This document shows, piece by piece, positions 25,822 through 35,943 of a DNA stretch of 64,000 nucleotides. Both the position numbers and the translations under genes were made by a program. The stretch's first letter is position 1. Every line of letters begins with the position of its first letter. The stretch is from Limiplasma sp964416065 (GTDB lineage Bacteria > Bacillota > Clostridia > Christensenellales > Aristaeellaceae), in contig CAYQCL010000004.1 in assembly GCA_964416065.1 (NCBI GenBank), positions 1 through 64,000 on the forward strand, written 5' to 3'. Under the pieces are notes generated by a model. It did not search any database. It saw only the letters and a program-made list of their open reading frames with translations, and was not told where the DNA came from.

Positions 25822-28435
25822 ATGAAAAAGACCATGCTCACCACACTTCTTGTCATAATCCTTCTGGCGCTTTCAAGCGTCCCCGCCATAGCGGAGATGA
25901 CTTATCGGACGGTGGACTGGCAATATACCGTTTCCGAGGATGGAAGCGTCACGCTTCAAAAATACCTAGGAGACGCGACGGAGCTGATCGTCCCCGCCGA
26001 GCTGGACGGGCATCCCGTTACGGCCGTCGCGGATTTCGCGTTTTTTGCGTACGAAACCCTGGAGACGGTCACGTTTTCCGGCCCGCTTGAATCCGTTGGA
26101 ATGGAAGCATTTATAAACTGCAACGCGCTGACAGGCGTCACATTTGCGGGTGGTCCCAGAACCATTGGCGACAGTGCCTTTATCGGTTGTATATCCTTAA
26201 CCTCCATAACCTTTGGCGAGGGCGTGGAAACCATCGGCGATTCCTGCTTTTCCAGCTGCTCTAAACTCAAGAGCATCGAGATTCCCTCTACCGTTCGATC
26301 CCTTGGCGCGGGAGCGTTCCGCCGCTGCGAAAGCCTGACCTCTGTGACCCTTCACGATGGGCTTGAGACCATCGGCGATTCCTGCTTTTCCAGCTGCTCT
26401 AAACTCAAGAGCATCGAGCTTCCCTCTACCGTTCGANNNNNNNNNNNNNNNNNNNNNNNNNNNNNNNNNNNNNNNNNNNNNNNNNNNNNNNNNNNNNNNN
26501 NNNNNNNNNNNNNNNNNNNNNNNNNNNNNNNNNNNNTCCCTTGGCGCGGAAGCGTTCATCGTCTGCGAAAGCCTGACCTCCGTGACCCTTCACGATGGGC
26601 TTGAGACCATTGGCGATTGCTGCTTTTACGGCTGCTCTAAACTCAAGAGCATCGAGCTTCCCTCTACCGTTCGATCCCTTGGCGCGGAAGCGTTCATCGT
26701 CTGCGAAAGCCTGACCTCCGTGACCCTTCCCGATGGGCTTGAGACCATTGGCGATTCCTGCTTTGACGGCTGCTCTAAACTCAAGAGCATCGAGATTCCC
26801 TCCAGCGTCCGCTCCATTGGTGAACGCGCGTTCTCTTCCTGCTCCGTGCTGAGCAAGGTCACGCTTTCCGAGGGGCTTGAAACCATCGGCGATTCGTGCT
26901 TTTACGGCTGCGAAAAGCTCAAAAGCATCGAGATTCCCTCCACCGCTCGGTTCCTCGGCGCGGAAGCGTTCAGATTCTGCGAAAGCCTGACCTCTGTGAC
27001 CCTTCACGATGGGCTTGAGACCATTGGGGAAAAAGCCTTTGCAAACTGCTCTAAGCTCAAAAGCATCGAGATTCCCTCTACCGTTCGGTCCCTTGGCGGT
27101 TTTGCCTTCTTGTATTGTTCAGCCTTATCCCGCGTCGAGCTGAACGAGGGGTTGCTCACGCTGGGCGAGGGCTGCTTTGAATACTGTGGAAATGTGAAAT
27201 CCCTCACGCTTCCGTCCACCCTTACACATATCGAATGGGGCGCGCTTTACTTCTGTAAGCTTTCAAGCTTAAAAAATTCCCTGACCAAGCTGACCTGCTA
27301 CGCGAATGACTGCACAATCGAGGAAGGCGCCTTCTCCTTTCCCAGCGACAACGGATATACGCCCTCCTATCAGAACCTCACCATTTACTGCGACGCGGGC
27401 AGCCCGCTCGATCTCGCGGGGCCATTGGAGGCCAAGCGCGTCTTCCCCGATCTGGACGAGTATGAGCCCGTCACCCTGCCGCGGATGGGCGTGCTTACGG
27501 CGGACGCGGTCGCTCCCTATCAGGAGGAGGTCGTTCTTGTCGTTCCCGAGGGCGTTACGGAAATCGCGCAGGGAGCCTTTCAGGGCTGCTCTCACCTGCG
27601 CTCCGTCACTTTGCCCGATACGGTCACTTTCATCGGGGACGGCGCCTTCGCGCAATGCCTGGCGCTGCAAAGCGTCACGCTGGGCAAGGAGGCCTCTCTG
27701 ACGACAATCGGGGAAAAGGCATTTGAGGGCTGCGTCAACCTGACGGAGGCGCCTCTTCCCGATACCATCACCACGCTTGGGGCGGCGGCGTTTTCCGGAT
27801 GCACATCGCTGAAAAAGGCCCGCGTTCCTCAGGGCCTGACCGTCCTCCCCGAAGCCGCGTTTCAGGGTTGCGCGTCGTTAAGCCAGGTCACGCTACCCGA
27901 CGGGCTGACAGCCATCCCCGAAAGGGCTTTCGAATCATCGGGGCTGACAAAAATTCAATTTCCCAAAAATGTGACCAGCATCGGCGCGTATGCCTTCAAG
28001 GATTGCAATTCTCTCACCTCTGTCAAGCTACCCGATACCATCACCAATCTTGGCCCCTACGCCTTTTCCAGCTGCTCCGGCCTCACCAAGGTAACGCTTT
28101 CCAAAGGGCTGACGGAAATTCCCAAGGAAGCCTTTTCCTTTACGTCTCTCACAGGTCTAACGATTCCCAAAGAAATCTCCTCCATTGATGACAGAGCCTT
28201 TTGCTTTACAGACCTGCAAAAGCTTGTTCTTCCCGAGGGCCTGACCAACGTCGGTGAAGGAGCCTTCTTGGGTTGTATCACCAGCTTTACTCTGCCCAAC
28301 TCCTTGACGGATATTGGCGTTGGCGCCTTCTTCTCCTTTGCCCCAAAGACCACCGTGATCTGCTACGAGGGCAGCGTTGTGGAAACGCATATAAGGGAAA
28401 ATTACCCCACCTACACCCTCAAGCTCAAAAAATAA
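25822..28435 (+). CDS. BspA-like leucine-rich-repeat surface protein (contains assembly gap)
   Basis: Exported protein with signal peptide (MKKTMLTTLLVIILLALSSV...AIAE) and many LRR_5 (BspA/TpLRR) repeats of about 23 residues, typified by LKSIEIPSTVRSLGAEAF and SLTSVTLHDGLETIGDSCF. No membrane anchor, LPXTG or dockerin seen at the C-terminus (ends TYTLKLKK), so attachment is unclear. Such proteins mediate adhesion in several anaerobes. ATG 25822 has AAGGGAGG upstream. A run of 100 N at 26437-26536 shifts the frame (100 is not a multiple of 3), but sequence on both sides joins in frame if the true gap is a whole number of codons. The real length is unknown. Confidence 0.85.
26210..27110 (+). 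repeat. Near-identical tandem LRR-coding repeats
   Basis: Unit of about 138 bases (two 23-codon LRRs) repeated with few differences; markers are GGGCTTGAGACCATTGGCGA and CTCTAAACTCAAGAGCATCG. Nucleotide identity is much higher than protein need would demand, suggesting recent expansion or gene conversion, and explains the assembly break. Confidence 0.85.
26437..26536. other. Scaffold gap of 100 N
   Basis: Exactly 100 N, a placeholder length. The flanks, ...TCTACCGTTCGA and TCCCTTGGCGCGG..., are adjacent in the next repeat unit, so the gap sits inside the tandem array and probably hides one or more whole units. Confidence 0.97.
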
Positions 28436-28513
28436 CGGGGCTTTCAACCGTGGGTTCGCGCCGGCTCAGGCGGCCGACGCGGCGGTCTGGGGCGTCATTT
28501 GGGAAACGGAAAA

Positions 28514-28543
28514 CCCGCACGGCAATGCCGTGCGGGAAATTTT
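28514..28543 (+). terminator. Terminator after the LRR gene
   Basis: CCCGCACGGC-AAT-GCCGTGCGGG followed by AAATTTT. Near symmetric, could also stop minus-strand transcripts. The following 28551-28698 stretch holds a short hairpin (CCACTCAAAATGTGG) and no gene I can support. Confidence 0.75.
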
Positions 28544-28698
28544 GACCTATTCAGTTTTGAGCCGCTTGCTTCGATTTGTTCTCGCGGCCTTCCGCCTGCT
28601 CGATTTGGAATACCAACCATCTATCTAAATCGGCGCTTGGCCGTGAATGGGGTTCCAATCGATAAAAAGATTCGTGTACAAGACCACTCAAAATGTGG

Positions 28699-29076
28699 TC
28701 AGTCGTCAAGTTCTTCGTCAGCCTCAAAATCAGCTTGGACAACCTCGATGAGCTTTTCGAGCAGGCCTTCGTCCTCCACGGGTTCGAATTCCTCGATTTC
28801 CTCGCCGTCCTCTTCCTTCTCAATCACCTTCATGATATAAAGGTTGACGGCTTCTTCCTCCCCGTAGCTGTCGCAATGCTCGCATCCACAGTCGCAGTCG
28901 CTATCATGGGCATCGCCCAAGACAACATATTCCTCACCGTTGTAGAAGAAATAGCGAACGACCTCCAGCAGAACATTGTTCCCGTCCTCATCGACACCCT
29001 CGATGAGATCCCTGGTTTCTTCCTCGGCGGCATTCACGCCGCCCATCGGCTGATCATCGCAGTACAACGGTATCAC
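28699..29076 (-). CDS. DUF1292 family acidic protein
   Basis: 125 residues, very acidic, with the DUF1292 core (GVDEDGNNVLLEVVRYFFYNGEEYVVLG) and a Cys/Asp cluster (DSDCDCGCEHCDS) that may bind metal. Role unknown; DUF1292 genes in Bacillota often lie near ruvX/yrzL-type genes, not here. GTG start at 29076 directly follows GGAAAGAAGG; a TTG three codons in (29067) has better spacing. Promoter at 29209. Confidence 0.8.
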   Translation of the reverse strand: MIPLYCDDQPMGGVNAAEEETRDLIEGVDEDGNNVLLEVVRYFFYNGEEYVVLGDAHDSDCDCGCEHCDSYGEEEAVNLYIMKVIEKEEDGEEIEEFEPVEDEGLLEKLIEVVQADFEADEELDD

Positions 29077-29208
29077 CCTTCTTTCCTTGCCATATTTCCA
29101 TCGCCGCGTGGCTTTCCCGCCGTGTCATCACAGCATGCGGTGATGCGATTTCCGCCGCGATGGGGAAGCAATCGCCTTGCTTTTTTCTTTCCCTCTTGGC
29201 TTGGCTTT

Positions 29209-29237
29209 ATTATAACCGAAAGCGAAAAGGAAAACAA
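29209..29237 (-). promoter_or_regulatory. Promoter of the DUF1292 gene
   Basis: Minus strand TTGTTT, 17 bases, TATAAT. Confidence 0.65.
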
Positions 29238-29260
29238 GCCTTTTTGCGAAAATAAAGTGC

Positions 29261-29289
29261 TTGATTTTTGTATATTTTTATGGTATTAT
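29261..29289 (+). promoter_or_regulatory. Promoter-like element reading antisense through the DUF896 gene
   Basis: TTGATT, 17 bases, TATTAT with TGG before the -10. It points away from DUF1292 and across the minus-strand DUF896 gene toward the + strand GNAT gene at 29560. Could be the GNAT promoter with an antisense leader. Confidence 0.4.
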
Positions 29290-29308
29290 AGATCTGTTGG
29301 GGCCGCTG

Positions 29309-29521
29309 TCAGGGCGTGTCCTGTTTCTTTTTGAGAGGTTCGAGCGTGCCGTCGGGCCGCTTGAGGCGCACGCTTTCCAAAACATCCTTCATGTTCTGAC
29401 GAAAGCCGTCCAGGTATTCCTTTCTCAGCGTCTCGCGCTCCTCGCGTTCCTCGCCTGTCAGCTCGCGGACGCGGCTTAAGCGCGTCAATTCGCTGATACG
29501 CTCGATCTTTTCATGCTCCAT
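29309..29521 (-). CDS. DUF896 (YnzC) family small protein
   Basis: 70 residues, fully charged helical hairpin: IERISELTRLSRVRELTGEE then REERETLRKEYLDGFRQNMK, the DUF896 pattern conserved in Bacillota. Function unknown (a B. subtilis member is SOS-linked by location). Start ATG 29521 with AAAGGA upstream. The gene stands alone on this strand. Confidence 0.88.
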   Translation of the reverse strand: MEHEKIERISELTRLSRVRELTGEEREERETLRKEYLDGFRQNMKDVLESVRLKRPDGTLEPLKKKQDTP

Positions 29522-29559
29522 AGCGTTTCATCCTTTCCTCAAAACGGAGGTTTTTTTGA

Positions 29560-30033
29560 ATGGTACAGGGAAGATGGTTTCCAATGGGCAGCGATATCAC
29601 GCTGCCCCTCTCGCTTCGCAAAGCCATTTTCGGCCGCGGGGAGGACGCGCTGGATGGACAAGCCTGGCAGGTCGTTGTCTATGACGCGCAAAAGCCTGTC
29701 GGCGCCGCCCGCCTTTGGTGGGACGATGGTGCCTTCCGGCTGGGTGACGTGGGCGTCCTGGAGGAATTTCGCGGCAGAGGCTTCGGGGATCTGCTCGTGC
29801 GGCTGCTTCTTTTCAAGGCGCTTACCCACAGCGCGTCCCTCATTCGCCTCGCGGCGCCCGAGACGGCCGCTCCCTTCTTCGCCCGCTATGGCTTTTCGCC
29901 TGAGGGAGAGCCTCAAAGCGGCACGGTGGGCATGTCCATTCGGGGCGAGGCTGTACGGCTCAGCCATTGCGGAGGCAACTGCGAGGGCTGTGACCATCGC
30001 ACCGACGAATGCGCGCCCAAGGCGCTCAGATAG
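29560..30033 (+). CDS. GNAT acetyltransferase with C-terminal Cys-rich tail
   Basis: 157 residues. GNAT fold with the acetyl-CoA-binding loop VLEEFRGRGFGDLLVRLLL near residue 70. After the domain a tail of about 25 residues carries CGGNCEGC and DEC, four Cys that may bind a metal. Substrate unknown. ATG 29560 follows AAACGGAGG. Its 3' end overlaps the convergent GT2-GtrA gene by 8 bases. Confidence 0.82.
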   Translation: MVQGRWFPMGSDITLPLSLRKAIFGRGEDALDGQAWQVVVYDAQKPVGAARLWWDDGAFRLGDVGVLEEFRGRGFGDLLVRLLLFKALTHSASLIRLAAPETAAPFFARYGFSPEGEPQSGTVGMSIRGEAVRLSHCGGNCEGCDHRTDECAPKALR

Positions 30034-31165
30034 CGTCTGACTTCTCCACGGCCTTCTTCTGGAACACCCAGCGCCGTTGGAGATAATAGCTTAAGAAAAA
30101 CAATACGATATCGACGGGGATCTTGGCGGTATTGTCGCTCCAGCCAAGCCAGATGTGCAGACTGCTCGTCAGGCCTGCGGAAAGCAGCATGATGAGGAAG
30201 AAAACGCACAGATAGCGCGGGAAGGAGCGGCCTATTTTTCCCTTGTCGCTGAAGACGAACCGACGATTCAAGAAAAAGTTGATCACGCCAGAGACCACGC
30301 GCGCGATGACAGTCGCCAGCAAGATGCGGGGCACAATGGTGAACAGCAGGAAACGAACCTCACGGTCAAGCTGGGCGTCCGCCAGCTTGAGCAGGTTGTT
30401 CAAAAGCAGGTAGAGACCGTAATCCGCCAGAAAACTGATGAGCGAGGCGCTGATGAAGCGGAAAAAGCCGCCGAAGATCACTCCATAGATGCGGACGCTG
30501 TCGCGAAAGGCGCGGAAGTGGCTGCCCTCGTTGTTGTTCTCGTAGACCGTTTCAATCGGCAGAGAACGCATGGGCTCCTTGAGCATCGCACACTCGATCA
30601 GCACGTTCATCTCGTACTCATAGCGGTCGCCCCTGACGGCGATCATCGTGGGAAGCAGTCGTCGATGGAAGCCGCGCAGACCGGTCTGCGTATCGCCCAC
30701 CCAGTGGCCGTAAAGAAGCTTGAAAACCACCGAGGTGATCCGATTCCCCATGCGGCTCTTAGGCGGCACGTTCAGCTGGGAAAAGTCGCGGCTGCCCAGC
30801 AGCAGGCCCTCGCTGTTTTCGGCGAGAGCCTCGCACATGCGGAGTACGTCCGAAACGGTGTGCTGACCGTCGCTGTCGGCGGTAACGATGATGTCCTGCT
30901 CGGGACATTCGTCCTGGACGTAGGCCATGCCGCGTTTCAGCGCAACGCCCTTTCCCCCGTTGGGCGTATAGGAGATGACGTGGACCGCGTCGTCCTGTGA
31001 AACTTTTTTAAACAGCGTCCGGTATTCCTCGCCGCTCCCGTCATCAACAATCACAATCCTGCCAAGCCCCGCCTCCCTCAGCGCCCGCACATAGGGCGGC
31101 AGGCGATCGTCGGGCTTATAGGCGGGAATGATCACAGCCGTGCGCTGAGCACAGTTTCTTTCCAT
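30026..31165 (-). CDS. Glycosyltransferase family 2 fused to a GtrA-like membrane domain
   Basis: 379 residues. N-terminal GT2 domain (about 1-230): AVIIPAYKPDDRLPPYV, IVDDGSG, TADSDGQHT (DxD-like site), RGFHRRLLP. C-terminal four-helix GtrA-like region (about 240-370: DYGLYLLLNN, FFLNRRFVFSDKG, YYLQRRWVFQ). This architecture attaches or flips a sugar on a polyprenyl carrier. ATG 31165 has GAAAGG 9 bases upstream; ATG 31174 directly touches it. Last gene of the surface-glycan operon. Confidence 0.88.
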   Translation of the reverse strand: MERNCAQRTAVIIPAYKPDDRLPPYVRALREAGLGRIVIVDDGSGEEYRTLFKKVSQDDAVHVISYTPNGGKGVALKRGMAYVQDECPEQDIIVTADSDGQHTVSDVLRMCEALAENSEGLLLGSRDFSQLNVPPKSRMGNRITSVVFKLLYGHWVGDTQTGLRGFHRRLLPTMIAVRGDRYEYEMNVLIECAMLKEPMRSLPIETVYENNNEGSHFRAFRDSVRIYGVIFGGFFRFISASLISFLADYGLYLLLNNLLKLADAQLDREVRFLLFTIVPRILLATVIARVVSGVINFFLNRRFVFSDKGKIGRSFPRYLCVFFLIMLLSAGLTSSLHIWLGWSDNTAKIPVDIVLFFLSYYLQRRWVFQKKAVEKSDAI

Positions 31166-31196
31166 TTGGCTCATCCTTTCGTATGGGGCCTCTGTA

Positions 31197-32708
31197 TCAA
31201 TTCGCAATATAGGTATCGAGATAATCACGGATGATAGGGGCGAGATCCTCGCCCGTCACCTCCCCTAGGAGCGTCTCAAAATCCTCTCGGCTCGCCCGCT
31301 GAAAGGCGAAGTGCTCGTAGTAAGCGCGCAGGAAAGGATCGAGGCCCTCGGGCAGCATACGGTCAAGCGCGCACAGCATCGCCGCGCCACGGTCATAGAC
31401 CACCAGGGAATACTGTGACATGCCGTCAAACCAATCCAGCGGCGCGCCCGGCGTAACGCCGCGCGGAACGGTCACGCGCATCGCCGCCTCCATATGGCTC
31501 TGCTCGTAGCGCTCACGGCTTGAGAGTCCATGGACGTCCTCCAGGTATTCCAAAACACTGAACTCGCATAGTGCCTCGTCCTGCCATGCCTGGTTCCATT
31601 GGTCGCTTCCTACCACGGCGTACCACCATTGGTGCGCCGTTTCATGCGCCACGACGTTTTCCAGCGTCTCGCCGCCGGAAAGCAACTGCGCGGAAGAAAT
31701 CATCGCCATGGCGGGATACTCCATGCCTCCCATGGGAAAATCGACCTCGGCAAGGGTGTAGCTCTGATAAGGATAGCCGCCGTAGCGCGAGGAATAGGAT
31801 TGAAGAGCTCTCCTGCCGTATTCCAGCATTTCCTTGGCCTTCGCCGTGTCCGTGGCATAGGCGGTGACGAGGATGCCATTGTCCTTGGCCTGCGCCATTT
31901 GGAAACGGTTGCTCACGACCAGTGCGAAGTCGCGCACGGCAGACGAGGTGAAGCGCCATACGCTCATCTCCCCCGACGTCTCCACAGTCGGCCAGCCGCT
32001 GCCCGCGCATACATAGCCTTGGGGCATGCTCAGGCTCACCGTATAGTTCATGCAGTCGCTGAGAAACGGATCGCCCACGGGCGCATATTCATCCGTGCGG
32101 AACTCGCCGTCCTCCCATACGGCGGGAATGAGGAAGCAGTTGCCCAGCGCCCAGATGCCGTTATTCATGCCAAAGCGGTAGGCCATGCGGGGCACCCGCA
32201 CCGTATAGGAGAGCCGGATCGTAAGCCATTCGTCCGAGAGCCAGCCGTCCTTCACGGGAATGCTGAGCACCGTCCTGGCCGAATCCAGGTAGCGGTAGGC
32301 CACAGGCTCGCCGTCTGAATCGTCCAGAGAGACGCGCGCCTCACGCATGGTGAGGGAACCCGCTGAAAAGCCGTCGGGATAGCAGTCTTCATACAGCGCG
32401 TCCTCGACGGCCGCGGGTGAGGTATCGGCGGTCTGAAAAGCGTTGGGCCAGGCGCGCAGAATCGAGTCGTCCAGCGTCTCTCCCGTGCGGTTCAAAAGAC
32501 GCAGCTCCTGCGAAACGGTGAGCATGGCGTTCTCCACGTCCAGCTCCGCCTCGATCGTGTTCGCGTCCAGCCTGTTCCACGCCTGAATAAGACTCTGTGA
32601 GGGCGGATCGGGCTCAAGCGTGCGGGAAAACGCGCCGCACAGCGCCAGAATCCCCAAAACGATGGCGATAAGCGCTGCGGCCCCGCCGATCATCCATTTT
32701 TTTCTCAT
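31197..32708 (-). CDS. Membrane-anchored M1-family metallopeptidase
   Basis: 503 residues. One N-terminal membrane anchor (MIGGAAALIAIVLGILALCG), then an outside aminopeptidase-N-like domain: substrate motif GGMEYPAM (variant of GAMEN), zinc motif HETAHQWW near residue 352 with the third ligand Glu in WQDEALCEF. So a surface zinc peptidase. The C-terminal helical domain of classical M1 enzymes is short. Starts 2 bases after the upstream gene's stop with little ribosome-binding site, suggesting translational coupling. Why a peptidase lies in a glycan operon is unclear. Confidence 0.88.
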   Translation of the reverse strand: MRKKWMIGGAAALIAIVLGILALCGAFSRTLEPDPPSQSLIQAWNRLDANTIEAELDVENAMLTVSQELRLLNRTGETLDDSILRAWPNAFQTADTSPAAVEDALYEDCYPDGFSAGSLTMREARVSLDDSDGEPVAYRYLDSARTVLSIPVKDGWLSDEWLTIRLSYTVRVPRMAYRFGMNNGIWALGNCFLIPAVWEDGEFRTDEYAPVGDPFLSDCMNYTVSLSMPQGYVCAGSGWPTVETSGEMSVWRFTSSAVRDFALVVSNRFQMAQAKDNGILVTAYATDTAKAKEMLEYGRRALQSYSSRYGGYPYQSYTLAEVDFPMGGMEYPAMAMISSAQLLSGGETLENVVAHETAHQWWYAVVGSDQWNQAWQDEALCEFSVLEYLEDVHGLSSRERYEQSHMEAAMRVTVPRGVTPGAPLDWFDGMSQYSLVVYDRGAAMLCALDRMLPEGLDPFLRAYYEHFAFQRASREDFETLLGEVTGEDLAPIIRDYLDTYIAN

Positions 32709-32710
32709 TT

Positions 32711-33757
32711 TCAAATCAAAGACCCCACATTGGACAGAAGAATCATGATTTGCTGCATCACGCCACCCATCAGCGTGCCGCCCACAAGGCCGTCGAACAC
32801 GAGAATGAGCAAAAGGGACACCACCACACACAGCATCTTGGCCGGAAGCAGCTGCGCGTCGCTTCGACCCGTCAGCATGGGAAGCAGCCCGCAAAGCTGA
32901 AGCTCGCTCACCGCCATGCCGCACAGGATCGTGATCACTGCGAGCCATGGTGAAAGCAGTGAAAAAAGCATCGCGAGCAGTGCGAATGCGGCCGTGGGCA
33001 GCGTCGTCACGGCCACAAAGCCAAACGCCATATCCAGGGAAAAGCGCACCTTACAAACCGCGCAGACATACACCAGAAACACACCCAGCATGATCAGCAT
33101 GGCGATCAGCTGGCACAGAACGACGATGCCGCCCACCGTCGGCGCGACGCGCCCCGCGATATAGCTGATGCCCTGATTCATGGAAGCGGAGGTACTTGCG
33201 AAGCTCACGCCGGTCAGGGCCGAAATAATCGAGAAGATGACGCCGATAAAGCTACGCAGCACCACCATGCCGCCGAGGAAGCTGAGCAATAGGACGACGC
33301 CGGTGACAATCGGCCCCGTGAGCAGGTCATGCCGCTCCACCAGCCCGCGAAGAAGCTCGGCGGGCCTGGTAAAGCTGTCCAGGAAGGCGCGCGGGAGAGC
33401 GCTCAGGACGCTCATCAGGCCGGAGCTTTCGCGCACGGGCTGCTGGCCGTAGATATAGGGTTGCTGATATCCGGGCGGATAGCCCTGATACTGCGCATAG
33501 CTCTGCTGGTATACAGTCTGCTGCGCGTAGCCCTGCGGCTGGGGCGCCGTGCCCATCATTTGCTGGGGCGCGGCGTTTGCCGTCTGCCCTCCCATGGGCT
33601 GCGCATAGGATTGGACGGCGGGCTGCTCATAGCCCTGATAAATCGGTGGATAGACATAGGCGTTGGACTGCGCCGCATAGGCGTTCACGGGCTCGTTGCA
33701 GACGGGGCAGAAGGCCGCGCCCTGCGGCAGTGGGCTTGCGCATTTTGGGCAATTCAT
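32711..33757 (-). CDS. Zinc-ribbon, YIP1-like membrane protein
   Basis: 348 residues: zinc ribbon (Cys 3, 6, 17, 20), a Tyr/Gln/Pro-rich low-complexity linker (about 25-105), then five or six helices of a YIP1-like domain (about 140-348, with RPAELLRGLVERHDLLTGPI). Proteins of this layout are common in Clostridia and unexplained; the linker suggests a protein-interaction arm. Overlaps the next upstream gene by ATGA, so co-translated. Confidence 0.75.
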   Translation of the reverse strand: MNCPKCASPLPQGAAFCPVCNEPVNAYAAQSNAYVYPPIYQGYEQPAVQSYAQPMGGQTANAAPQQMMGTAPQPQGYAQQTVYQQSYAQYQGYPPGYQQPYIYGQQPVRESSGLMSVLSALPRAFLDSFTRPAELLRGLVERHDLLTGPIVTGVVLLLSFLGGMVVLRSFIGVIFSIISALTGVSFASTSASMNQGISYIAGRVAPTVGGIVVLCQLIAMLIMLGVFLVYVCAVCKVRFSLDMAFGFVAVTTLPTAAFALLAMLFSLLSPWLAVITILCGMAVSELQLCGLLPMLTGRSDAQLLPAKMLCVVVSLLLILVFDGLVGGTLMGGVMQQIMILLSNVGSLI

Positions 33758-35943
33758 AGCGTCCCTCCTTCAGAGGCTTCCTCGGACAGGTCGGCGTAAG
33801 GAATCAGTGAGCGGTCGATAAGATAGAGGCGCATATTCTCCGTCTCGACCACCTGATCGTCGGGCAGGGTCTCAAGATAATCGTTGAGCGTAGACAGAAC
33901 ATAGTAGCGTTCATCCCAGAAATCCGGCTCGGTCGCGAGCATGGCGACATTCATTCTCTCCAGCTCCGGCCCGACCTCCTCAAGCGGCAGGTTCATCAGC
34001 GGCACGATGGGGTTGGAGGTGAGCACGTAGCCGCGCCCGTCCAGCGCGTACTGATAGCCCACCCTCGTGATGAGGATCTTCTCCTCCTCGGGCACATGGG
34101 CGGCCACGTCCATCAGCAGCCCATAGCGCTTGAGAAAGCCGTTATCCAGAAGGATGCTCTCATCCTCTATCACGCCTCGGCTGGAGCGGTAGAAGGTGTT
34201 GGTGTAGCCGGTCTGATTCGTGCCCTTCACCACGCCCAGCACGCACAAAAGCACGCACAAGAGCGCCGGAAGCGAGCGCAGGCGCGCAAGGGACTTCATT
34301 CGCGCACACACGCGCGGCCAGAGCGCGTTCAGCGCCGAGAGCGCCGCGCAGGACATGACGTTGGCCATGAGGAACCATTGCAGCGTATAGCGCGGCAGTT
34401 TGAGGAAGGAGCCGGAAAAGCTGTACAGGGGGCTGTCGAGTATACCCGTCATGGGCGCGAGAGTGAGCAGGGTGACGAGAGAAAGGAAGCAAAGCGATGA
34501 GGCCAGCTCCGTTTCCCCGCCGCGATTGACCACGCAAACGGCAACGGGGCCGTCGCTCCGTGGTTCCTCCTGAAGGAGCCGTTCGGCCTTTCTGCGCATC
34601 CGCACGCGGGAGGCGACGATATACGCGGCGACGCCCGCCAGCGCGATCAGCGCCAGCCGCAGGCCCCAGACGCCGATCGAGGTTGAATAGGACTGCAAAA
34701 TCGCGTCCTTGGCCTGAAAGAAATTCAGGTGCGTCGTGGTTTCCTCCAGCTTATATTCGATCTCCATATACGTGTCGTACCAGGGCGCGTCGGTATAGGT
34801 GGTCATCAGGCGCCAGGGCGACAGCTCTCCCCATTTGAGATAGCACCAGATATTGCCTGAAAATGCGGTAAGCGTGCCCGCCGCGCCCGCCAGCGCGATG
34901 CCCAACGAGCCCAGAAGCGTCTTCCATGTGCCCCGAAGCCGCGTCATGCCCGCCTCCAGGAAGCGCCAGGCCACCCACGCGGCCACGATGAAGGGCAGCA
35001 CCACAAAGCATACCACATGCGTGCTCATCACCGTAAAGCATACCGTGAAGGAGAGAAGCAGCTTCCCGATATAGCGTTTCCAATCTCCTCTCGGAGAAAT
35101 CCCCCAAAAGACGAGCGGCGCCAAAAGCAGTGCGAGCATACGCCACAGATCCCTGGGCGCCGTCGCCACGGAATCATACAAATTGGGCACGAGGTTAAAA
35201 AGAATCGCGCCCAGAAGCACCCACATCCTCTTCTCGCGGCAGAAGGTGAGCAGCAGCGCCAGATAGGCCGCCGCCAGATAGAACGTCAGCATCCCAAGGC
35301 CGGTGAATGCCGCCTTATCGTTGGGATAGCCGACCTCGCCGCCCGTGTGGAACAGGCCGTAGCTCATGTACAGTTCCAGCGAGGGGAAATGGCTGTGACC
35401 CCGGAAGTGGCCGGTCGTGTCGTCCTTTTCCAGAAGCTCCGACAGGTCGCGATCCTCGCAGTAACGCTGGGCCAGCGCCATGTATTCGCCCGCGTCGCCG
35501 CCCTGGACGCACTCCATGCTGGACATGAACCGCACGCACGCGGGGCCGATCAGAATGGCGACGCACAGGGCGAAGCAGAGCGCTATCAGCGAGGGCTTGT
35601 CAAACCGGCAGAGCTTCTTTGCGAACAGCCACGCCTTTTTCGCGAGCTCCCTCGCCCGCCGCGCGCGCCTGACCGCCATGACGCACAGCGCGGCCGCCGC
35701 GAACGCGGGCGGCACGCCGATATAGACGAGCCTTGGCGCTTGGGGCCACACAAGCGCAAGCAGGAGCATCCACAGATACTGGCACAGCGGGGTGGCCGCC
35801 ACGCCGGTCAGAAAGCATGCCAGACGGCTCCTTCGGCTGAACCACCGGTACGCCGCGAACAAAAGCCCCAGCGCCCCCATCTGCAAAAGTGAGGACAACA
35901 GATAGAGGTTGCGCCAGCCGTTGCCGATATCCAGCCAGGTCAT
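33754..35943 (-). CDS. Large GT-C-like membrane protein
   Basis: 729 residues with about 13 helices and a C-terminal soluble domain (about 600-729). First outer loop carries CVQGGDAGEYMALAQRY and HFRGHSHFPSLELYMSYGL, acidic and His-rich, as in GT-C glycosyltransferases. Sugar and acceptor unknown. Flanked by overlapping genes on both sides (ATGA downstream, TGATG upstream), in the middle of the glycan operon. Confidence 0.65.
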   Translation of the reverse strand: MTWLDIGNGWRNLYLLSSLLQMGALGLLFAAYRWFSRRSRLACFLTGVAATPLCQYLWMLLLALVWPQAPRLVYIGVPPAFAAAALCVMAVRRARRARELAKKAWLFAKKLCRFDKPSLIALCFALCVAILIGPACVRFMSSMECVQGGDAGEYMALAQRYCEDRDLSELLEKDDTTGHFRGHSHFPSLELYMSYGLFHTGGEVGYPNDKAAFTGLGMLTFYLAAAYLALLLTFCREKRMWVLLGAILFNLVPNLYDSVATAPRDLWRMLALLLAPLVFWGISPRGDWKRYIGKLLLSFTVCFTVMSTHVVCFVVLPFIVAAWVAWRFLEAGMTRLRGTWKTLLGSLGIALAGAAGTLTAFSGNIWCYLKWGELSPWRLMTTYTDAPWYDTYMEIEYKLEETTTHLNFFQAKDAILQSYSTSIGVWGLRLALIALAGVAAYIVASRVRMRRKAERLLQEEPRSDGPVAVCVVNRGGETELASSLCFLSLVTLLTLAPMTGILDSPLYSFSGSFLKLPRYTLQWFLMANVMSCAALSALNALWPRVCARMKSLARLRSLPALLCVLLCVLGVVKGTNQTGYTNTFYRSSRGVIEDESILLDNGFLKRYGLLMDVAAHVPEEEKILITRVGYQYALDGRGYVLTSNPIVPLMNLPLEEVGPELERMNVAMLATEPDFWDERYYVLSTLNDYLETLPDDQVVETENMRLYLIDRSLIPYADLSEEASEGGTL

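Noticed and set aside
26210..27110. CRISPR-like regular repeats
   Set aside because: Repeats are in-frame LRR codons with no unique spacers and no cas genes near.
28551..28698. Short minus-strand frame with a protein-like end (QIEQAEGRENKSKQAAQN)
   Set aside because: It has no ribosome-binding site of its own, runs into DUF1292 in another frame, and matches no family I know.
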